A DNA stretch of 35,418 bases from Oscillibacter sp. (GCA_020025475.1 JAHHSA010000014.1:1-35418); one strand, 5' to 3'; positions 24,897-33,328 are shown, counted from the first letter of the stretch. Program-made: numbers and translations. Notes: generated by a model not told the origin, from the sequence alone.

Positions 24897-25397
24897 TTAT
24901 TCTTTGTTCTCTAAAAGCTTGGCCAGAACTGCAAGCCGCGGATCCACTTCCTTTTTACAGGAGCAGGGGCCGAGGTTCAGATCAGCGCCGCAACGCGGGC
25001 ACAGTCCTTTACAATCTTCCGAACACAATGTTTTGGTGTCCATTCCAAGGATGAACGCTGTCTGGGCCAAATCGCCCAAATCAACTTTTCCGTCCTCCAG
25101 GAGCACGATCTCATCGTTTTCCCCGTTTTCCAGCGCCTCCGCCAGCATACAGCTGAACGGAACAGACTTTTCCTGGGAAAATTCCTTGCCGCAGCGGTCG
25201 CACACGGCATCCAGGACTGTCTCAGCCGTCAGGTCCAGTTCCAGGACGGTGGCGGTGTTTCGCACCTCGCCCTCGACGACCACAGGCCGACTGATGGGAT
25301 ACCGCCCGCCAAACTCCAAATCGGAGAGATCCAGCTCAAACTGGAAAGGCAGGTGTTTACCCGGCGTATGAAGAATGGTTCTTACATCTAAAATCAT
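24897..25397 (-). CDS. YceD/DUF177 family protein
   Basis: A 166-residue cytosolic protein of the DUF177 family, usually next to rpmF and linked in other bacteria and plants to 23S rRNA accumulation. Conserved points are the AVCDRCGKEF segment, the hydrophobic-acidic LLEDGKVDLGDLAQTAFILG and the C-terminal Cys cluster CSEDCKGLCPRCGADLN with GPCSC, which probably binds zinc. The start at 25397 lies about 40 bases after the -10 box; upstream in-frame codons up to 25505 lie within the promoter and are not used. Confidence 0.88.
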   Translation of the reverse strand: MILDVRTILHTPGKHLPFQFELDLSDLEFGGRYPISRPVVVEGEVRNTATVLELDLTAETVLDAVCDRCGKEFSQEKSVPFSCMLAEALENGENDEIVLLEDGKVDLGDLAQTAFILGMDTKTLCSEDCKGLCPRCGADLNLGPCSCKKEVDPRLAVLAKLLENKE

Positions 25398-25434
25398 ATG
25401 GTACCTCGTAATGACACGATTAGTATTATAAGGG

Positions 25435-25463
25435 ATGGTTTCCCTGTTGTCAAACAGTTTTTT
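25435..25463 (-). promoter_or_regulatory. Perfect-consensus sigma-A promoter of yceD-rpmF
   Basis: On the minus strand TTGACA (25458-25463) and TATAAT (25435-25440) both match consensus exactly with a 17-base spacer. This is the strongest promoter visible in the window and fits a ribosomal protein gene. Confidence 0.9.
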
Positions 25464-25501
25464 CAAAAATTTGCAGAAAATTTTTGAGGTTCCGGTCCCC
25501 C

Positions 25502-25978
25502 TCACCGATCCCGCTCGGGATCAATGTGGCGGTTGTTCATATCAATGCCCATAATGGCGTTGCGGAACCCCTTTTGCAGTTCCTCGTAGCAGGCAACCCG
25601 GTAAGTGTCCTTGGGACGGCGAACTGCCCAGCCCTCCTTTAAGAGCATACACAGCAGCCGGGCACCGGGGACCTCTTCCTCCATGGCAAGCAGCATGGGT
25701 GAGAGATAGTCCACCAGGACCTGCTTGCAGTCCACCCGCTCCGCCGAGCGATTCCAGAGGGCTTTCTTCTTCCAGCCCTTCTCCCAGCCATCCAGCAGCT
25801 CCGCTGCCAGCCCGTTGAGCGCATCCTCCTCAGGCCCGGTCTCCCGGATGGCCTGAGCATACGCCGGGCCGAACTTCTCCGAATAGGCGCGAAAAGCCCC
25901 GGCGAAGGTCCGCAGACGGAACTGATCCAACCACTGTCTGCCATCCTGTGCCGCCGCGCAGAGTGCATCGATATTCAT
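25502..25978 (-). CDS. Hypothetical protein, mainly helical
   Basis: A 158-residue soluble protein I do not recognise. It is rich in Ala, Leu, Glu and Trp and predicted by eye to be nearly all helix: AFRAYSEKFGPAYAQAIRE, ALNGLAAELLDGWEKGWKKK and YEELQKGFRNAIMG stand out. There is no signal peptide, membrane span or metal motif. Its start overlaps the end of the upstream small membrane protein gene by 4 bases (ATGA), so the two are translationally coupled. It ends just before the yceD promoter. Confidence 0.65.
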   Translation of the reverse strand: MNIDALCAAAQDGRQWLDQFRLRTFAGAFRAYSEKFGPAYAQAIRETGPEEDALNGLAAELLDGWEKGWKKKALWNRSAERVDCKQVLVDYLSPMLLAMEEEVPGARLLCMLLKEGWAVRRPKDTYRVACYEELQKGFRNAIMGIDMNNRHIDPERDR

Positions 25979-26304
25979 CGCGCATCCTCCTCCGCGTCCT
26001 CAGGCAGTGCCTCCGGCTCTGTGGTCTCAATCGTCTCGTCTTCCTCCGGTTCGTCGCTCCAGCTTTCGGGGTCGTTGATGTGGGCCTTGCCGTACTGGTA
26101 GGCCTTCCACTCCCGTAAGAGCATCAGCGCACCCACAACAGCAAAGAAGCCGCCGCCCAGAATGTTGATGGCTGCACTGTCCGCCTCTCCGGAAAACAGC
26201 CGCCGAAACAGCTGGAACGCCGTGTATAACAGATAACCGCCGCCCAGCACCCAAACATAGTTCACGACGCCTCTCTGGTGGTTCTTGTTGGGATCGTCTT
26301 TCAT
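25975..26304 (-). CDS. Small two-span membrane protein, function unknown
   Basis: A 109-residue protein. Residues about 13-37 (VVNYVWVLGGGYLLYTAFQL) and 45-63 (AINILGGGFFAVVGALMLL) are hydrophobic and form two membrane spans, both with GGG. The tail (about 78-109) is strongly acidic (SDEPEEDETIETTEPEALPE) and likely cytosolic and disordered. AGGAG lies about 8 bases before the ATG. It is the first of a two-gene operon divergent from the RluA-family gene. I cannot assign a family. A minus-strand promoter was not clear. Confidence 0.7.
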   Translation of the reverse strand: MKDDPNKNHQRGVVNYVWVLGGGYLLYTAFQLFRRLFSGEADSAAINILGGGFFAVVGALMLLREWKAYQYGKAHINDPESWSDEPEEDETIETTEPEALPEDAEEDAR

Positions 26305-26345
26305 GCTTTGTTCTCCTGCTCTCTTTTGAAATATTCCGGTCAGTC

Positions 26346-26374
26346 TTTACAAAAACACGCCGAAAAGATATCAT
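26346..26374 (+). promoter_or_regulatory. Promoter of the RluA-family gene
   Basis: TTTACA (26346-26351) and TATCAT (26369-26374) are each one base from consensus, with a 17-base spacer, 35 bases upstream of the start codon. Confidence 0.65.
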
Positions 26375-26408
26375 ATAGATATTCTAATTTGTTTTTGGGA
26401 GGCTCCTC

Positions 26409-27371
26409 ATGCGGGAATTCACCATCGGTAAAAATGATGCCGGACAGCGGCTGGATCGGTTCGTATCCAAGAATCTGCCTCTGCTGCCCCCTGCCCTGCT
26501 GCAAAAATATATTCGTCTGAAGCGCATCAAGGTCAACGGCAAAGGCTCCAAGCGGGATGCCCGCCTCGCAGTCGGCGATGTTCTTCAATTATATATCAAC
26601 GACGAGTTCTTTGACAAGCCCAATGAAGAAAATCTCTTTCTCACTGTGTTCAAGCCACAATTAAATATTGTCTATGAGGACGAAAATCTGCTGCTGGTAG
26701 ACAAACGTCCCGGGTTGGTGGTTCATGCCGATGAAACGGAGAAAGTCAATACCCTCATCAACCACATTCAGGCCTATCTCTATCAGAAAAAAGAGTGGAA
26801 TCCCAAGTGGGAAAACGCCTTCACCCCCGCTCTGTGCAACCGGATCGACCGAAACACCGGCGGTATCGTCATTGCAGCCAAAAATGCGGAAACCCTGCGG
26901 ATCATCAACGAGAAGATTCGGGACCACGAGCTGGAAAAATCCTATCTCTGTGTCACGGTGGGGCACCCCAAGTCCCCCTCCGGAAAAATCGAGGGCTTCC
27001 TTTTGAAAGATGAAGCCAAAAAGCAGGTGTTCTTCTACAAGCGCCCGGTTCCCGGCGGCAAATCAGCCGTCACACTCTACAAGACTCTGGAGAGCCGGGG
27101 CCCCCTCTCTCTGGTGGAGTGCCGTCTGCTCACCGGCCGGACCCACCAGATCCGCGTATCCATGGCGGAGATCGGCTGCCCCCTGCTGGGCGATGGAAAA
27201 TACGGCAAGGGTGAGGTCAATAAACACTACCACGAGACGCGTCAGGCCCTCTACTCCTATAAGCTGGCTTTCCCCCTGCCTACAGACGCCGGGATTCTCA
27301 ACTACCTGCGGGGCAAGGAATTCACGGTTTCAGACGTTCCCTTCCGGCACAAGTATTTCCCAGCGGAGTGA
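26409..27371 (+). CDS. RluA-family pseudouridine synthase with S4 domain
   Basis: A 320-residue enzyme of the RluC/RluD type, which makes pseudouridines in 23S rRNA. Residues 12-65 are an S4 RNA-binding domain (AGQRLDRFVSKNL, RLKRIKVNGK). VYEDENLLLVDKRPGLVVH begins the catalytic domain; NRIDRNTGG (144-152) holds the catalytic Asp147 (more often HRLDRDTSG); RTHQIRVSMAEIGCPLLGDGKYG is the C-terminal signature. GGGAGG lies 6-8 bases before the ATG. No terminator directly follows; a hairpin with a T-run lies 345 bases downstream. The exact target position is not determinable here. Confidence 0.92.
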   Translation: MREFTIGKNDAGQRLDRFVSKNLPLLPPALLQKYIRLKRIKVNGKGSKRDARLAVGDVLQLYINDEFFDKPNEENLFLTVFKPQLNIVYEDENLLLVDKRPGLVVHADETEKVNTLINHIQAYLYQKKEWNPKWENAFTPALCNRIDRNTGGIVIAAKNAETLRIINEKIRDHELEKSYLCVTVGHPKSPSGKIEGFLLKDEAKKQVFFYKRPVPGGKSAVTLYKTLESRGPLSLVECRLLTGRTHQIRVSMAEIGCPLLGDGKYGKGEVNKHYHETRQALYSYKLAFPLPTDAGILNYLRGKEFTVSDVPFRHKYFPAE

Positions 27372-27402
27372 CACTGAATGACCTGATATTTGGCACCTGC
27401 CC

Positions 27403-27710
27403 TCACTTCCTTCCCAGAAACTGCAGAAACTCCCGCAGCAGCCCATTTCCCATTTTCAGCCGCTTGATTTCATCCTGATTCTCCTTGATTCTGACATAAC
27501 GAGCAGCCTTTCCTGGTTGACCTTGGCGCATAGGCGGCAAGCCGTCTGCCAGGCCAGCCTGTTCGTGATGATAGCGGGTGATCCCGTTTTTGATCCGGCT
27601 TGTCTCCAAGCCAAAGTGGTCTGCAATTCCTGCCGGGTATACCCAGCAGGACGCATGGCCAATATCCCCGGCTCTGTTTCTTTGATCTTCGTATCGTTTC
27701 TCTTGGACAT
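27403..27710 (-). pseudogene. Frameshifted transposase OrfA-like remnant (IS3-type HTH protein)
   Basis: Read in two frames, this gives one coherent protein of about 102 residues. The first frame gives MSKRNDTKIKETEPGILAMR and YTRQELQTTL. After a one-base loss near 27611-27616 the other frame gives ETSRIKNGITRYHHEQAGL, a PPMRQGQPGK linker and a helix IKRLKMGNGLLREFLQFLGRK. HTH plus C-terminal leucine-rich helix is the layout of IS3-family OrfA. No OrfB follows: the stop lies 32 bases from the end of the RluA-family gene. AGGGGG upstream of the start lies inside the inverted repeat. Most likely a decayed insertion sequence; a small HTH regulator with a sequence error is a less likely alternative. 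Confidence 0.6.
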
Positions 27711-27716
27711 AATGAT

Positions 27717-27755
27717 ACCCCCTGTTGTAGTTTTTATGAACCTACAACAGGGGGT
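27717..27755. repeat. 14-bp perfect inverted repeat (hairpin) next to the OrfA remnant
   Basis: ACCCCCTGTTGTAG (27717-27730) and CTACAACAGGGGGT (27742-27755) are perfect complements around an 11-base loop. On the plus strand GTTTTGTC follows, like a terminator. On the minus strand it ends 6 bases before the remnant's start codon and contains its ribosome-binding site. It may be the surviving end of the insertion sequence, a structure that blocks readthrough translation of the transposase, or a terminator for the plus-strand gene. Confidence 0.8.
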
Positions 27756-27774
27756 GTTTTGTCATCGTCCGGTT

Positions 27775-28479
27775 TTATTCCACTTTCAGCATCCGATAGC
27801 CCACGCCGATGTGGGTCTGGATGTACTGGGGCGAACTGGGGTCCTTTTCGATCTTCTTGCGCAGCGTAGCCATAAAGACCCGGAGGGAGGCAATGTCATT
27901 TTCCCAGCTGCTGCCCCAGATGCTCTGGGTAATAAAGGTGTGTGTCAGCACCTTCCCCACATTTTTCGCCAGCAGACACAGCAGCTTATACTCGATGGGC
28001 GTCAGATGCAGCTCCTCATCGTCCAGGTAGGCGCAGCCTGCCGGATAGTCGATCTTCAGCGCACCGTTTGTAAAAACAGCGTTCTGCTTTTCTGCCCCGC
28101 CCTGCATCATGCTCAAGCGGCGCTGAGTCACCCGCAGGCGGGCCAGCAGCTCCTCCACAGAAAAAGGCTTGGTGAGGTAGTCGTCCGCCCCGGCGTCCAG
28201 GGCGTCGATTTTGTCTGTGTCCTCACTGCGGGCACTGATGACAATAATGGGCATATTGGACCAGGTGCGGATCTTTCGGATGATCTCAATGCCGTCCATA
28301 TCCGGCAGCCCCAGGTCCAGCAGAATGATGTCCGGGTTATGGGACGTAACCTCCAAAATGGCAGAGGTTCCATTTTCCGCCGTCAGATACCGGTAGTCAT
28401 GGGCTTTCAGCGTGGTTGTGATGAGGTTGCGCACAGATGCGTCATCCTCCACCACCAGCAGCAAAACATTACGATTCAT
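27775..28479 (-). CDS. kdpE: Response regulator KdpE
   Basis: A 234-residue OmpR-type regulator. The receiver has acidic pocket E11-D12-D13 (VVEDDAS), phospho-acceptor Asp55 in IILLDLGLPDMDG and the conserved Lys in DDYLTKPFSVEELLAR. The C-terminal winged helix has ELHLTPIEYKLLCLLAKNVGKVLTH and RVFMATLRKKIEKDPSSPQYIQT, ending VGYRM, as in KdpE. It overlaps the end of kdpD by 11 bases. KdpE normally activates kdpFABC; no Kdp ATPase gene is in the window, and trkHA lies upstream instead. Confidence 0.92.
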   Translation of the reverse strand: MNRNVLLLVVEDDASVRNLITTTLKAHDYRYLTAENGTSAILEVTSHNPDIILLDLGLPDMDGIEIIRKIRTWSNMPIIVISARSEDTDKIDALDAGADDYLTKPFSVEELLARLRVTQRRLSMMQGGAEKQNAVFTNGALKIDYPAGCAYLDDEELHLTPIEYKLLCLLAKNVGKVLTHTFITQSIWGSSWENDIASLRVFMATLRKKIEKDPSSPQYIQTHIGVGYRMLKVE

Positions 28480-31138
28480 GCAGGGTCACCTCTCCAATCG
28501 GTAGTGTAAATGTAAAAACGGCACCATGGGGCGTATTGTCCCCCACAGAGATGGCGCCGCCATGGGCGGCAATGATGGACTTGCACAAAGACAGTCCCAG
28601 GCCCAGACTCCGGCGGCTGTCGGCAATGCGGTGGGAGCCGCTGTAGAACATATCAAACACCCGTGGTTTGACCTCGTCCGGGATGCCGCCGCCGTCATCC
28701 GCCACAGAGACCACCGCCATGTTCCCCTCCCGCCGGGTGGAAATCAGAATGTGGGACCGGTCCGGGGTGTATTTAATGGCATTGTCCACCAGGTTAATGA
28801 CAACCTGGACAATCAGCTTGGCATCCATCCGGGCAAGCAGGAACTCGTCCTCGCTCTCCACCCGGATCTCATGTTCGCTGAGCTTCCGATTCACATGGCG
28901 CAGAGCCTCCGTGATCACGTCGTCCAGCAGGTTCTCCGACACGTTGAGATTCAGCTGCCCCTGTTCCAGGCGGGTGACAGAGAGCAGATTTTCCACCAGA
29001 TCGATCAGCCACATGGCGTCGGAGTAAATATCCTTATAAAGCTGTTTTTTTGTTTCTCCATCGAAGAAATCCCCATTGGAGAGCAGATTGCTGGCGTTTC
29101 CGGAGATGGACGTCAGCGGCGTACGCAGGTCGTGGGAAATGGCCCGCAGCAGATTGGCTCGCAGCTGTTCGTTCCGGGCCAGGATGGCCGCCTCCTCCTT
29201 TTCCCGGGCATTTTGCTCATTTTCCAGGGCCAGGGCACACTCACCCAGGATGGACAGCAAAATGCTGTTTTCAAAGCCGTCCATTGGTGTCTGCCCCACG
29301 GCAATGCCCAGCACACCATACACGCTGTCGTTGACCCGAATGGCAAGATACAGGCACCGGGCATCGGAAAAGGTCTGCGTGGTGGCTCCGGCATGCTTGT
29401 TGTTGTGAAGCACCCAATCAGCCACCTCATGCTCCCGCGGCAAGAGATCCTCCGTCTCCCCAGTGTCTGCGGCAGGAAAAATGCGGGGTTCTCCCAGGTT
29501 CCCTTTCTCGGCCGGGTAGATCACAATGTCCTTTTGCAGAAGCTTTGTCAGCTGTTTGGCAGTGGCTGAGAAGATTTCATCCCGGTCCCGCGCCTGCTGG
29601 AGCATCTGACTGGCGTCAAAAAGCACCTTGGTGCGGAAAGCCGCCTGTGCCGACTGACGGGCGGTGCTTTTCAGTTTGGTAGCCAGTGTTCCCGTGAGGA
29701 AGGCGGCCAGGAACATGATGACAAAGGTGACCGGATAACCCTGATCGTAGGCCTGTAAAGTGAATTTTGGGTCCGTAAACAGGAAGTTAAACACCAATAC
29801 GCTGACCACAGAGGAGATCAGACTGTAAATTCGGTTGGAGGTAACCACCGAGGTCAGCAGAACCCCCAGCACATAGACGGTGATGATATTGGCCTCCGCA
29901 AATTGGAGACGGTCAAACAGCAATCCGATGACACTGACCGCCGCCAGAATGGCAGTGCTCTTCAAAACATCCGTGCAGAAAACGCCCAGCTTTTGCCGTT
30001 GGTGCATTCTCTTGATCCGATAGCCGGACGAGGCCGCCCCGGCATCCGGGATGATGTGGATATCCACCCGGGGGGCGTTGGCGATCAGCCGGTCCGTGAG
30101 GGTGGGTTTGCTGAACACGCCCCGTCGGGTTGTAACGGCACTGCGGCCAATCACGATCTTCGTAATGCCGGAAACGCGGGCGTATTCCGCAATCTGAAAG
30201 GGAATGTCGTCTCCGTAGACCGTCTCAATCCTGGCTTCCAGCTGCTGAGCCAAACGCATATTAGCCTGAAGCCTGCGCCGGTCCTCGCCAGACATGGCAG
30301 GGAAGTCCGGTGTCCGGACAAAGAGAGCCGTCATGCTGCATCGGAAGGCACTGGCCATTCTGGCTGCCGTGCGGATAATGTTGGCATTGGATGGCGACGA
30401 GGACAGACAGACCAAAATGTGCTCATCCGTCTGATAGTCGCCCCGTCCGGCGCTCCGAACACTCTCTGTCAGAAGATTCATGCGGTCTGCACACCGGCGC
30501 AGCGCAATTTCCCGCAGGGCCGTCAGCTTTTCTAGGGTATCCGGAAAATTCTTCACATCCCCAATCTGTCCACCCATCCAACGGTCGATCAGCTCCTGCG
30601 GCTCCAGGTCGATCAGCTCCACCTGGTCCGCATTGTCAAAAATGGAATCGGGGATGCATTCTTGCTCCGGCACATCGATGATGGTCTCCACCAGGTCATG
30701 GAGACTCTCAATCTGCTGGACATTGACGGTGGTATAGACGTCAATACCCGCTTTGAGCAGTTCCTCCACATCCTGATACCGCCGGTCGTGGCGGCAGGCG
30801 GATGCGTTGGTATGGGACAGGTCCTCCACCAGAAGCAGCTGTGGCCTGCGGGCAATGGCCGCATCCAGATCCAGCTCTCTGGTTCCCTGCTCAGTGGTCT
30901 GCTCCGGCAGATGTTCCAGTCCCTCTGCCCGGGCGGAGCGGTCTTTGCGGCCCTGGTTTTCCAGAACCCCCACGACTACATCCACGCCGCGGTGAGCTGC
31001 CTCCCGCCCCGACTCGATCATGGCAGAGGCTTTTCCCACACCTGCTGCATATCCGAAAAAGATTTTCAGGTGTCCCCGCCGGGTACGTTCCTGTTGTCCG
31101 ACGCCCTGGTCGGGACTGCGGTTCCTGTTCTCCTGCAT
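28469..31138 (-). CDS. kdpD: Osmosensitive potassium channel histidine kinase KdpD
   Basis: An 889-residue sensor kinase. Residues about 22-235 are the KdpD N-terminal domain; its Walker A-like loop reads GYAAGVGKASAM, with Ala37 where Thr is usual. A Usp-like domain (about 239-362, HILVCLSSSPSNANIIR) follows, then four membrane spans (about 393-487), a GAF-like domain (about 505-640), and the kinase with H669 (RAISHDLRTPLT), N786 (INLVDNAIKYTPD) and DDGGG (814-818). ATG at 31138 is chosen because GGAGGAAAGGC lies just upstream; the frame is open 62 codons further but overlaps trkA and lacks a ribosome-binding site. It senses low potassium or turgor and phosphorylates KdpE. Confidence 0.92.
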   Translation of the reverse strand: MQENRNRSPDQGVGQQERTRRGHLKIFFGYAAGVGKASAMIESGREAAHRGVDVVVGVLENQGRKDRSARAEGLEHLPEQTTEQGTRELDLDAAIARRPQLLLVEDLSHTNASACRHDRRYQDVEELLKAGIDVYTTVNVQQIESLHDLVETIIDVPEQECIPDSIFDNADQVELIDLEPQELIDRWMGGQIGDVKNFPDTLEKLTALREIALRRCADRMNLLTESVRSAGRGDYQTDEHILVCLSSSPSNANIIRTAARMASAFRCSMTALFVRTPDFPAMSGEDRRRLQANMRLAQQLEARIETVYGDDIPFQIAEYARVSGITKIVIGRSAVTTRRGVFSKPTLTDRLIANAPRVDIHIIPDAGAASSGYRIKRMHQRQKLGVFCTDVLKSTAILAAVSVIGLLFDRLQFAEANIITVYVLGVLLTSVVTSNRIYSLISSVVSVLVFNFLFTDPKFTLQAYDQGYPVTFVIMFLAAFLTGTLATKLKSTARQSAQAAFRTKVLFDASQMLQQARDRDEIFSATAKQLTKLLQKDIVIYPAEKGNLGEPRIFPAADTGETEDLLPREHEVADWVLHNNKHAGATTQTFSDARCLYLAIRVNDSVYGVLGIAVGQTPMDGFENSILLSILGECALALENEQNAREKEEAAILARNEQLRANLLRAISHDLRTPLTSISGNASNLLSNGDFFDGETKKQLYKDIYSDAMWLIDLVENLLSVTRLEQGQLNLNVSENLLDDVITEALRHVNRKLSEHEIRVESEDEFLLARMDAKLIVQVVINLVDNAIKYTPDRSHILISTRREGNMAVVSVADDGGGIPDEVKPRVFDMFYSGSHRIADSRRSLGLGLSLCKSIIAAHGGAISVGDNTPHGAVFTFTLPIGEVTLHES

Positions 31139-31235
31139 TTGCCTTTCCTCCGGCATGTCGCCGTCTGCACCGGCACCTGGCCGGTCTGTTGTCTCACTCT
31201 TCCTGCTGTCCCCGCCGTCCACGGCGTAAAAATTT

Positions 31236-31264
31236 GGGAGCGGGACGCTGTGCCTCCCGCCCCC
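31236..31264 (-). terminator. Terminator-like hairpin between trkA and kdpD
   Basis: On the minus strand GGGGGCGGGA and TCCCGCTCCC form a 10-bp stem with one G-U pair and a 9-base loop, followed by AAATTTTT. It starts 14 bases after the trkA stop. No clear promoter lies between it and kdpD, so it probably lowers kdpDE relative to trkHA rather than separating them fully. Confidence 0.75.
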
Positions 31265-31277
31265 GCCTGGGTCTGTC

Positions 31278-31925
31278 TTAAATGTGGAAGCACTTCTGAA
31301 TGTCCCGGGTACTGCCCAGCACAAACATTGTGTTCTCTTTGTGCATCATGGTATCCGGGCCGATGCTCAGATTCATCACGCCGTTTTCCCGGATGGCCAT
31401 AATATTCACGCTGTACTTCTTGCGAATGTCCAGCTGACCGATGGTCATGCCATCCCAGCCCTCCGGAATGGAGAGTTCAAAAATGGCGTGGGTCTTGTCC
31501 AGCTCAATGTAGTCAAACACATGATCCGCACTGTAGCGGATGGCCGTCCATTCGGCGATCTGCTTTTCAGGGTAGACGATCTCGTCTGCGCCATTGCGCA
31601 GCAGGAACTTGGCGTGGACATCCCGGGTAGCACGGGACACCACCAGACGGGCCCCCAGCTCCTTGAGCAGAGACGTGGTCTCCAAGGAGCTCTGAAAGTT
31701 GTCGCCGATGGCCACAATGCACACGTCGTAGTTCCGCACACCCAGGGAGGCCAGGAACTCCCCGTTGGTGCCGTCGCCGATCTGGGCGCTGGTCACATAG
31801 GGCAGCACCGCATCCACACGGCTCTCATCCTTATCCACGGCCATGACCTGGTGGTTCAGCTCGTTGAGCTTGATGGCGATATGCCGGCCAAAACGCCCCA
31901 ATCCAATCAGTAAAATAGATTTCAT
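31278..31925 (-). CDS. Trk/Ktr potassium uptake regulatory subunit (RCK protein)
   Basis: A 215-residue cytosolic gating subunit of the KtrA/TrkA type. The RCK-N domain has SILLIGLGRFGRHIA, with the GxGxxG loop, and MAVDKDE, with the acidic residue that binds the adenine nucleotide ribose; CIVAIGDNFQSSLET and ARLVVSRATRDVHAKFLLRNGAD are family segments. The RCK-C domain (about 135-215) ends IGPDTMMHKENTMFVLGS. The start at 31925 has AAAGGAG upstream; 20 further in-frame codons overlap the trkH end and lack a ribosome-binding site. It forms a ring beneath the membrane subunit encoded just upstream. Confidence 0.93.
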   Translation of the reverse strand: MKSILLIGLGRFGRHIAIKLNELNHQVMAVDKDESRVDAVLPYVTSAQIGDGTNGEFLASLGVRNYDVCIVAIGDNFQSSLETTSLLKELGARLVVSRATRDVHAKFLLRNGADEIVYPEKQIAEWTAIRYSADHVFDYIELDKTHAIFELSIPEGWDGMTIGQLDIRKKYSVNIMAIRENGVMNLSIGPDTMMHKENTMFVLGSTRDIQKCFHI

Positions 31926-31981
31926 AACAATCTCCTTTGATGGTGCAAAACTGAAATGTGTGTCATCCAGGGATGCCCGGA

Positions 31982-33328
31982 TCAACCGACGGTGATCTTC
32001 TCCTCCGGATATTTGGACATCGGTGCCCGCCGCTCAGAGAGGGCGGCAAAAATAATGGTGAGGCCGCCCACACGGCCAAAGAACATCAGACAGATCAAAA
32101 TGATGCGGGACAGCGTTCCCAGGGAGGTAGTCAGCCCCAGCGTCAGACCCACAGTACCGATGGCGGAAGCCGTCTCGAACAGAGCCGCCAGCAGGTCCAC
32201 CCCTTCCACATAGCTGATGATCATGCCGCCGCTCAGGAACAGCACCATATACATGAGCATGACCGTTGCCGCGCTGCGGATGGCAGTTGCAGGCAGACGG
32301 CGTCCATACAGGTTGGCGGATTCCTTCTTTTGAAAAACCGCCACCGCCGTGGAAAACAGCACCGCCACTGTGGTGGTCTTCATGCCGCCGGCCGTGGAAC
32401 CAGGGGAGCCGCCGGTGAGCATCAGCAGGATTGTCACCAGAATGCCCACCTGGCTGATACCTGTGAGATCCACCGTATTGAAGCCCGCCGTACGGGGGGA
32501 GACAGACTGGAAGCAGGAGGCCAAAATCCGCTCGCCCAGAGGCAGTTCCGAAAACTCGCAGAAGAAGAAATAGAGCGCGCCGCTCAGCAGCAGGGCCGCT
32601 GTCACGGTCAACACCACTTTGCTCTGCATTCTGTAGCGACGGAGATGCCTCCCCCGCTCCTTGATATCGTCCCAGGTGGAAAAGCCGATGCCCCCGATGA
32701 CAATCAGGGCCATGATGGTGATGTTGACGATGGGGTTTGCGGCATAGCCCACCAGAGACGAGAACGGCACGTCGGAGCCCATAAGGTCGAAGCCCGCATT
32801 GCAGAAGGCGGAAACGGAGTGAAACACGGAGTACCAGAGTCCCTTTAAAACGCCGAACTGGGGGATAAACACCATCGACAGGGCACAAGCGCCCAGAAAT
32901 TCGATGAAGAAAGTGGTCCGCAGGATGAAGCCGGTCATCCGGACAATGCCGCCTACCTGAGGAGCCGAGATGGCCTCCTGCATGGTGCTGCGCTGCCGCA
33001 GACCGATTTTTCGGCCGGAGATGATGGCCATCGCCACCGCCACCGTCACAATGCCCATGCCGCCAATCTGAATCAGCAGCAAAATGATGGCCTGTCCAAA
33101 GACAGACCAGTAGGTCACCGTATCCTGAACCACCAGACCCGTCACACAGACCGCCGAGGTGGCGGTGAACAGCGCGTCCAGAAATGGTGTGGCACGGCCG
33201 CTGCGGCTGGCCCAGGGCAGCGTCAAAATCAGAGCGCCGATGAGAATCACCAGGAAAAATCCCAGAAAAATCACCTGAAAAGAGGTAATGTGTCGATGTT
33301 CATGAACATCATGCATTGGGTTTGTCAT
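31982..33328 (-). CDS. Trk/Ktr potassium uptake membrane subunit (TrkH/KtrB)
   Basis: A 448-residue membrane protein of the superfamily of K+ transporters, with four M1-P-M2 repeats. The four filter segments with the selectivity glycine are visible: SAVCVTGLVV, SAFCNAGFDL, SPRTAGFNTVD and SAIGTVGLTLG. Length fits KtrB (about 440-460) better than E. coli TrkH (483). The start at 33328 has AAGGTG upstream; a second ATG four codons later is possible. It is the first gene of a four-gene operon with the RCK subunit, kdpD and kdpE. No clear minus-strand promoter could be called in the 133 bases upstream. Confidence 0.93.
   Translation of the reverse strand: MTNPMHDVHEHRHITSFQVIFLGFFLVILIGALILTLPWASRSGRATPFLDALFTATSAVCVTGLVVQDTVTYWSVFGQAIILLLIQIGGMGIVTVAVAMAIISGRKIGLRQRSTMQEAISAPQVGGIVRMTGFILRTTFFIEFLGACALSMVFIPQFGVLKGLWYSVFHSVSAFCNAGFDLMGSDVPFSSLVGYAANPIVNITIMALIVIGGIGFSTWDDIKERGRHLRRYRMQSKVVLTVTAALLLSGALYFFFCEFSELPLGERILASCFQSVSPRTAGFNTVDLTGISQVGILVTILLMLTGGSPGSTAGGMKTTTVAVLFSTAVAVFQKKESANLYGRRLPATAIRSAATVMLMYMVLFLSGGMIISYVEGVDLLAALFETASAIGTVGLTLGLTTSLGTLSRIILICLMFFGRVGGLTIIFAALSERRAPMSKYPEEKITVG

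Noticed and set aside
27605..27620. Programmed frameshift in the OrfA-like remnant
   Set aside because: In IS3 elements the programmed shift lies between OrfA and OrfB on a slippery A-run. Here the break is inside the HTH region with no slippery run and no OrfB.
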